A DNA stretch of 15,873 bases from Clostridia bacterium (GTDB taxonomy: Bacteria > Bacillota_A > Clostridia > Peptostreptococcales > JAAYPU01), in assembly GCA_022360735.1 (NCBI GenBank), contig JAKSCF010000699.1, positions 1 through 15,873 of the forward strand, written 5' to 3'. Every line of letters begins with the position of its first letter. Position 1 is the stretch's first letter. A program made the position numbers and the translations under genes. Below are positions 12,982 through 15,873 of the stretch, one piece after another. The notes below the pieces were generated by a model. That model ran no database searches and was not told the DNA's origin. It saw only the letters and a list, made by a program, of their open reading frames with translations.

Positions 12982-14484
12982 ATGGGATTTTCAATGTTTA
13001 TACAAGAACTTATAGCCCTCCTAAATCCCCATGTGATCTTCACGTTAGCCTGGAGTACTTTACTGGGGATCACTGTAGGTGCCCTTCCTGGACTTACAGC
13101 TGTTATGACTCTTTCTCTGCTTGTAGGTTTGACTTACAGTATGGATCTTGGCATGGCTATGACTGTTTTAATGGGGGTTTTTGTAGGTGGGATTTACGGA
13201 GCATCTAAATCTGCAATTCTGCTAGGAATTCCGGGAACTTCTGCAGCATCAGCTACTGTTGCAGATGGGTATGCTCTAGCAAAACAGGGGCAAGGAGGGC
13301 CTACAATTGGTTTGGCTACAGTTTCATCAACTATTGGAACTCTATTTGGTATGCTCATACTGATATTTTTGACTCCGATGTTATCAAGATTTGCTCTCCA
13401 GTTTCAAACCTGGGAATACTTTCTATTGGGTATTTTAGGTGTTGTTATATGTGGTAATTTAGCCTCGAAGATTCCATTAAATGGATGGGTTTCAGGATTT
13501 ACAGGCCTATTAATAGCCATGATAGGTTTAGAAAAAATGTATGCTTATGCTCGATTCTCATATGGGGATATACAGCTAATGGGAGGCATATCCTTTGTTC
13601 CTGCAATGATAGGACTTTTTGGTATGGCAGAGGTTATTGATGTTATGAGGAACTTAGATAAAGAAGCTGTTTTAGAAAAAGCAAAAGGAATTTTGCCTCA
13701 TATGAAGGATGTTGTAGGCAATTTGAGGCTCAGTTTACAGTCTGGAGTAATCGGTGTTCTAATTGGTATAATTCCAGGAGCTGGGGAAGATATCGCTGCT
13801 TGGGTATCTTATGATACAGCCCAAAGAACAAGTAAAACTCCTGAAAAATTTGGCCATGGCTCTGTAGAAGGTGTTATAGCTGCAGAAACAGCTAATAACA
13901 GTGCTATTGGAGGAGCATTAATTCCAATTCTTTCTTTGGCAATTCCAGGAAGTCCTGCAGCTGCGGTTATGTTATCGGCTATGTGGCTTCATGGTATTCG
14001 CCCAGGACCTTTGCTCTTTATAGAGTCCCCTAGTTTTATATATCAGATAGCAGCACTTTTATTTTTGGGAGCTATAATGATTTTATTTTTAGGATTGCTC
14101 GTAACATCTCCTATGAATAAGGTGTTAATAGTACCTAAACCCATTTTGATGCCGATTGTTATGGTATTAGCTGTGTTAGGATCTTTTGCTATTAACATGA
14201 AAATGTTTGATGTTTACACAATGTTTTTCTTTGGCATTTTAGGGTATTTTATGCGCAAGGTTGATGTTCCACCGGCTCCTATGGTATTAGGTTTAATCTT
14301 AGGACCTATGGTGGATACTAACCTACGCCGTGGTTTGTCTATGAGTGGTGGTAGTTTAGCACCAATGTTTGGTAGACCAATTACTTTGATTTTAATAATC
14401 GTAATTGTATTAATGCTATTAACACAGAACAAATGGTTTATGAAGAAAGTAGGAAGCTTCTTTGGTAGTTTTAAAAAAGCGTAA
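12982..14484 (+). CDS. tctA: Tripartite tricarboxylate transporter large membrane subunit, TctA family
   Basis: A 500-residue, multi-pass protein of normal TctA length with about a dozen membrane segments. Conserved segments are clear: GALPGLTA (33-40), VGGIYGASKSAILLGIPGTSAA (68-89) and its inverted counterpart IIPGAGED (263-270), then HGSVEGVIAAETANNS (292-307) and LAIPGSPAAAVMLSA (319-333). It is the translocation subunit, driven by an ion gradient in studied members. Start ATG 12982 has AAAGGAGG at ideal distance. It is followed after 149 bases by the zinc-dependent dehydrogenase. The gap holds an AATTTAAATT palindrome (14541-14550) but no terminator, so readthrough into the dehydrogenase is likely. 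Confidence 0.95.
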   Translation: MGFSMFIQELIALLNPHVIFTLAWSTLLGITVGALPGLTAVMTLSLLVGLTYSMDLGMAMTVLMGVFVGGIYGASKSAILLGIPGTSAASATVADGYALAKQGQGGPTIGLATVSSTIGTLFGMLILIFLTPMLSRFALQFQTWEYFLLGILGVVICGNLASKIPLNGWVSGFTGLLIAMIGLEKMYAYARFSYGDIQLMGGISFVPAMIGLFGMAEVIDVMRNLDKEAVLEKAKGILPHMKDVVGNLRLSLQSGVIGVLIGIIPGAGEDIAAWVSYDTAQRTSKTPEKFGHGSVEGVIAAETANNSAIGGALIPILSLAIPGSPAAAVMLSAMWLHGIRPGPLLFIESPSFIYQIAALLFLGAIMILFLGLLVTSPMNKVLIVPKPILMPIVMVLAVLGSFAINMKMFDVYTMFFFGILGYFMRKVDVPPAPMVLGLILGPMVDTNLRRGLSMSGGSLAPMFGRPITLILIIVIVLMLLTQNKWFMKKVGSFFGSFKKA

Positions 14485-14633
14485 AGCAATTGAATTTGAA
14501 GGGATAACTAACATTTAATCCTAAATTTTTAGTCTTGAACAATTTAAATTAAACCTAACGGAGTATGAGTATATAACAAAAGTACAACGCGCTTTACAAT
14601 TCAAACTTAACCATATTTAGAGAGAGGTGTTTT

Positions 14634-15668
14634 ATGAAAGCATTAAGATATTTGGGACAAAAAAAACATGAAGTAATTGAATTGCCAACTCCGGTAATTA
14701 AAGAGAACGAAGTGTTAGTGAAGGTTAAAGCTTGTGGGATATGTGGTAGTGATATTCATGGATATTTAGGACTTACAGGAAGAAGACTTGCACCAATGAC
14801 ACAGGGACATGAATTCTCAGGAGAGATTGTTGAAAGAGGTAATAAGGTTACAAAATTCAATATAGGAAACAGAGTTGTTGTCCAACCATGTTTTTTCTGC
14901 GGGGAGTGCTTGTATTGCAAACTAGATTACACTAGTGTGTGTGTGAATAAAAGATTTTTCGGAGTTTTTGATATAGATGGGGCCTTGGCAGAATATATAG
15001 CCGTTCCAGAAAAACTATTATTTTCATTATCAGATAAATGCACATATGAAGAAGGTGCATTAATTGAGCCTTATTCTGTAGCATATGCAAGTATTAAAAA
15101 AGTGGGATTAGGAGAGTTAAAGCATAAGATTGTTCTAATAATTGGTGCTGGTACCATTGGATTATCTATTCTACAACTAGTAAAATTACAAGAACCTAAG
15201 ATTATTATTGTTTCTGATTTAAGTGATGTACGTTTGAATAAAGCAAAGGATATAGGGGCAGATTACACGATTAATCCCAAAAGAGAAGATTATATGAAAA
15301 CCGTTAATTCTATCACTGAAGGGGAAATGGTTGATGTTTCATTTGAAGCAGTAGGAATTCAAGCTACTGCAAATCAGGCTATCAAGTGCTTGAAATCGTT
15401 TGGAAAAGCTGTATGGGTTGGTTTATCACAAAATCAAATAGAAATTAATATGCAGGATGTTGTAGCTTCTGCTAGAAGCGTACTTGGTTCGTATATTTAT
15501 ACTCATTCAGAGTTTGGAGAGATGGTAGAAATTTTGTCAAGGGGCGAACTGAATACAAAACAACTAATTACAAAGGTAATTACTTTGGAAGAATCTGTTG
15601 ATATGTTTGATGATATATATTCTTACCCAGATAAATATATAAAAGTTATAGTAGATCCTTCAAAATAG
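14634..15668 (+). CDS. Zinc-dependent medium-chain dehydrogenase, sorbitol/threonine/idonate dehydrogenase-like
   Basis: A 344-residue MDR enzyme, normal length. Catalytic zinc ligands: Cys37 in CGICGSD (34-40), His59-Glu60 in QGHEFSG, and Glu145 in ALIEP. Structural zinc cysteines: 89, 92, 95 and 103. The NAD loop is GAGTIG (171-176), and Asp195 near the end of the second strand (VSDLSD) suggests NAD over NADP. This group covers sorbitol/xylitol, L-threonine 3-, butanediol and L-idonate 5-dehydrogenases, which cannot be separated by eye. Start ATG 14634 has AGAGAGGTG upstream. Last gene of the operon, 149 bases after tctA. Likely role: oxidation of a secondary hydroxyl on the imported compound or reduction of a product aldehyde or ketone, next to the KduD-like enzyme. 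Confidence 0.9.
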   Translation: MKALRYLGQKKHEVIELPTPVIKENEVLVKVKACGICGSDIHGYLGLTGRRLAPMTQGHEFSGEIVERGNKVTKFNIGNRVVVQPCFFCGECLYCKLDYTSVCVNKRFFGVFDIDGALAEYIAVPEKLLFSLSDKCTYEEGALIEPYSVAYASIKKVGLGELKHKIVLIIGAGTIGLSILQLVKLQEPKIIIVSDLSDVRLNKAKDIGADYTINPKREDYMKTVNSITEGEMVDVSFEAVGIQATANQAIKCLKSFGKAVWVGLSQNQIEINMQDVVASARSVLGSYIYTHSEFGEMVEILSRGELNTKQLITKVITLEESVDMFDDIYSYPDKYIKVIVDPSK

Positions 15669-15706
15669 CTCTTATTTTATAATAAAATGAGAAGCATTAT
15701 ACTTGG

Positions 15707-15796
15707 ATGATTCGTCATTATGAAAACAATCCTTGGACCAGTCGAGACAATGAAGATCAACACAAATTTATCTCTCTCCCATTTTTATATATTTGA
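15707..15796 (+). CDS. 29-codon unidentified short frame or gene scrap
   Basis: ATG 15707 to TGA 15794-15796 reads MIRHYENNPWTSRDNEDQH and ten more residues, rich in charged and aromatic residues, unlike random AT-rich DNA. There is no convincing ribosome binding site. It ends three bases before the terminator at 15799, as the tail of a gene might. Possibly the residue of a deleted last gene of the operon. Confidence 0.2.
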   Translation: MIRHYENNPWTSRDNEDQHKFISLPFLYI

Positions 15797-15798
15797 TT

Positions 15799-15825
15799 AA
15801 AGAAGCCCGAGGGTGCTTCTTTTTT
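15799..15825 (+). terminator. Intrinsic terminator ending the operon
   Basis: AAAGAAGCCC (15799-15808) pairs with GG-T-GCTTCTTT (15812-15822, one bulged T), followed by a T run to 15825. It lies 130 bases after the dehydrogenase stop. Confidence 0.75.
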
Positions 15826-15873
15826 ATTTAGTAGGAAATATCGATTTTAGAAGAAAAAAGAAAAAGACTCAAA

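Noticed and set aside
1..15873. CRISPR array, tRNA or rRNA genes, replication or phage integration sites
   Set aside because: No regularly spaced repeats, cloverleaf sequences, rRNA segments or integrase genes were seen on reading both strands; this was by eye only.

Overview
The window is AT-rich DNA from what looks like an anaerobic low-GC Firmicute, most likely a member of the Clostridia. The signs are strong AGGAGG-type ribosome binding sites, frequent TTG starts, lipoprotein-type binding proteins, many U-tailed hairpin terminators, and protein styles typical of that class. No rRNA, tRNA, CRISPR array or intact transposase gene was seen. It reads as an accessory or catabolic region made of separate modules, with degraded DNA between them. 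All intact genes are on the + strand except one AraC-type regulator.

Layout: (1) 1-283, the end of a YefM/YoeB toxin-antitoxin pair, entering from the left edge. (2) 284-1079, a gene-poor stretch with terminators, a possible gene scrap, two palindromes and a strong sigma-54 type promoter at 951-965. (3) 1080-4030, a complete three-gene TRAP transporter (dctP, dctQ, dctM) closed by a terminator at 4117-4147. (4) 4150-6616, a patchwork holding a short direct repeat at 4239 and again at 6090, a beta-propeller-like lipoprotein gene between the copies, and the C-terminal remnant of an aldo/keto reductase fused to the second copy. (5) 6751-7656, an AraC-family regulator on the minus strand with clearly higher G+C than its surroundings. 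(6) 8060-15825, a probable catabolic operon: a KduD-like short-chain dehydrogenase, a two-subunit transketolase, a complete tripartite tricarboxylate transporter (TctC, TctB, TctA), a zinc-dependent medium-chain dehydrogenase and a final terminator.

How the parts may work together: the second operon can be read as import of a carboxylated, probably sugar-acid, substrate by TctCBA, oxidation of a hydroxyl to a ketone by one or both dehydrogenases, and cleavage of the resulting keto compound by the split transketolase. The transketolase C-terminal subunit differs from usual transketolases at positions that normally contact the donor sugar and its phosphate, so a non-standard donor is plausible. 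No kinase or aldolase is present. The divergent AraC regulator is the obvious candidate controller. The substrate is not known; this is the most interesting system in the window. In both transporters a strong hairpin without a U tract lies just after the binding-protein gene, suggesting that the binding protein is made in excess over the membrane subunits.
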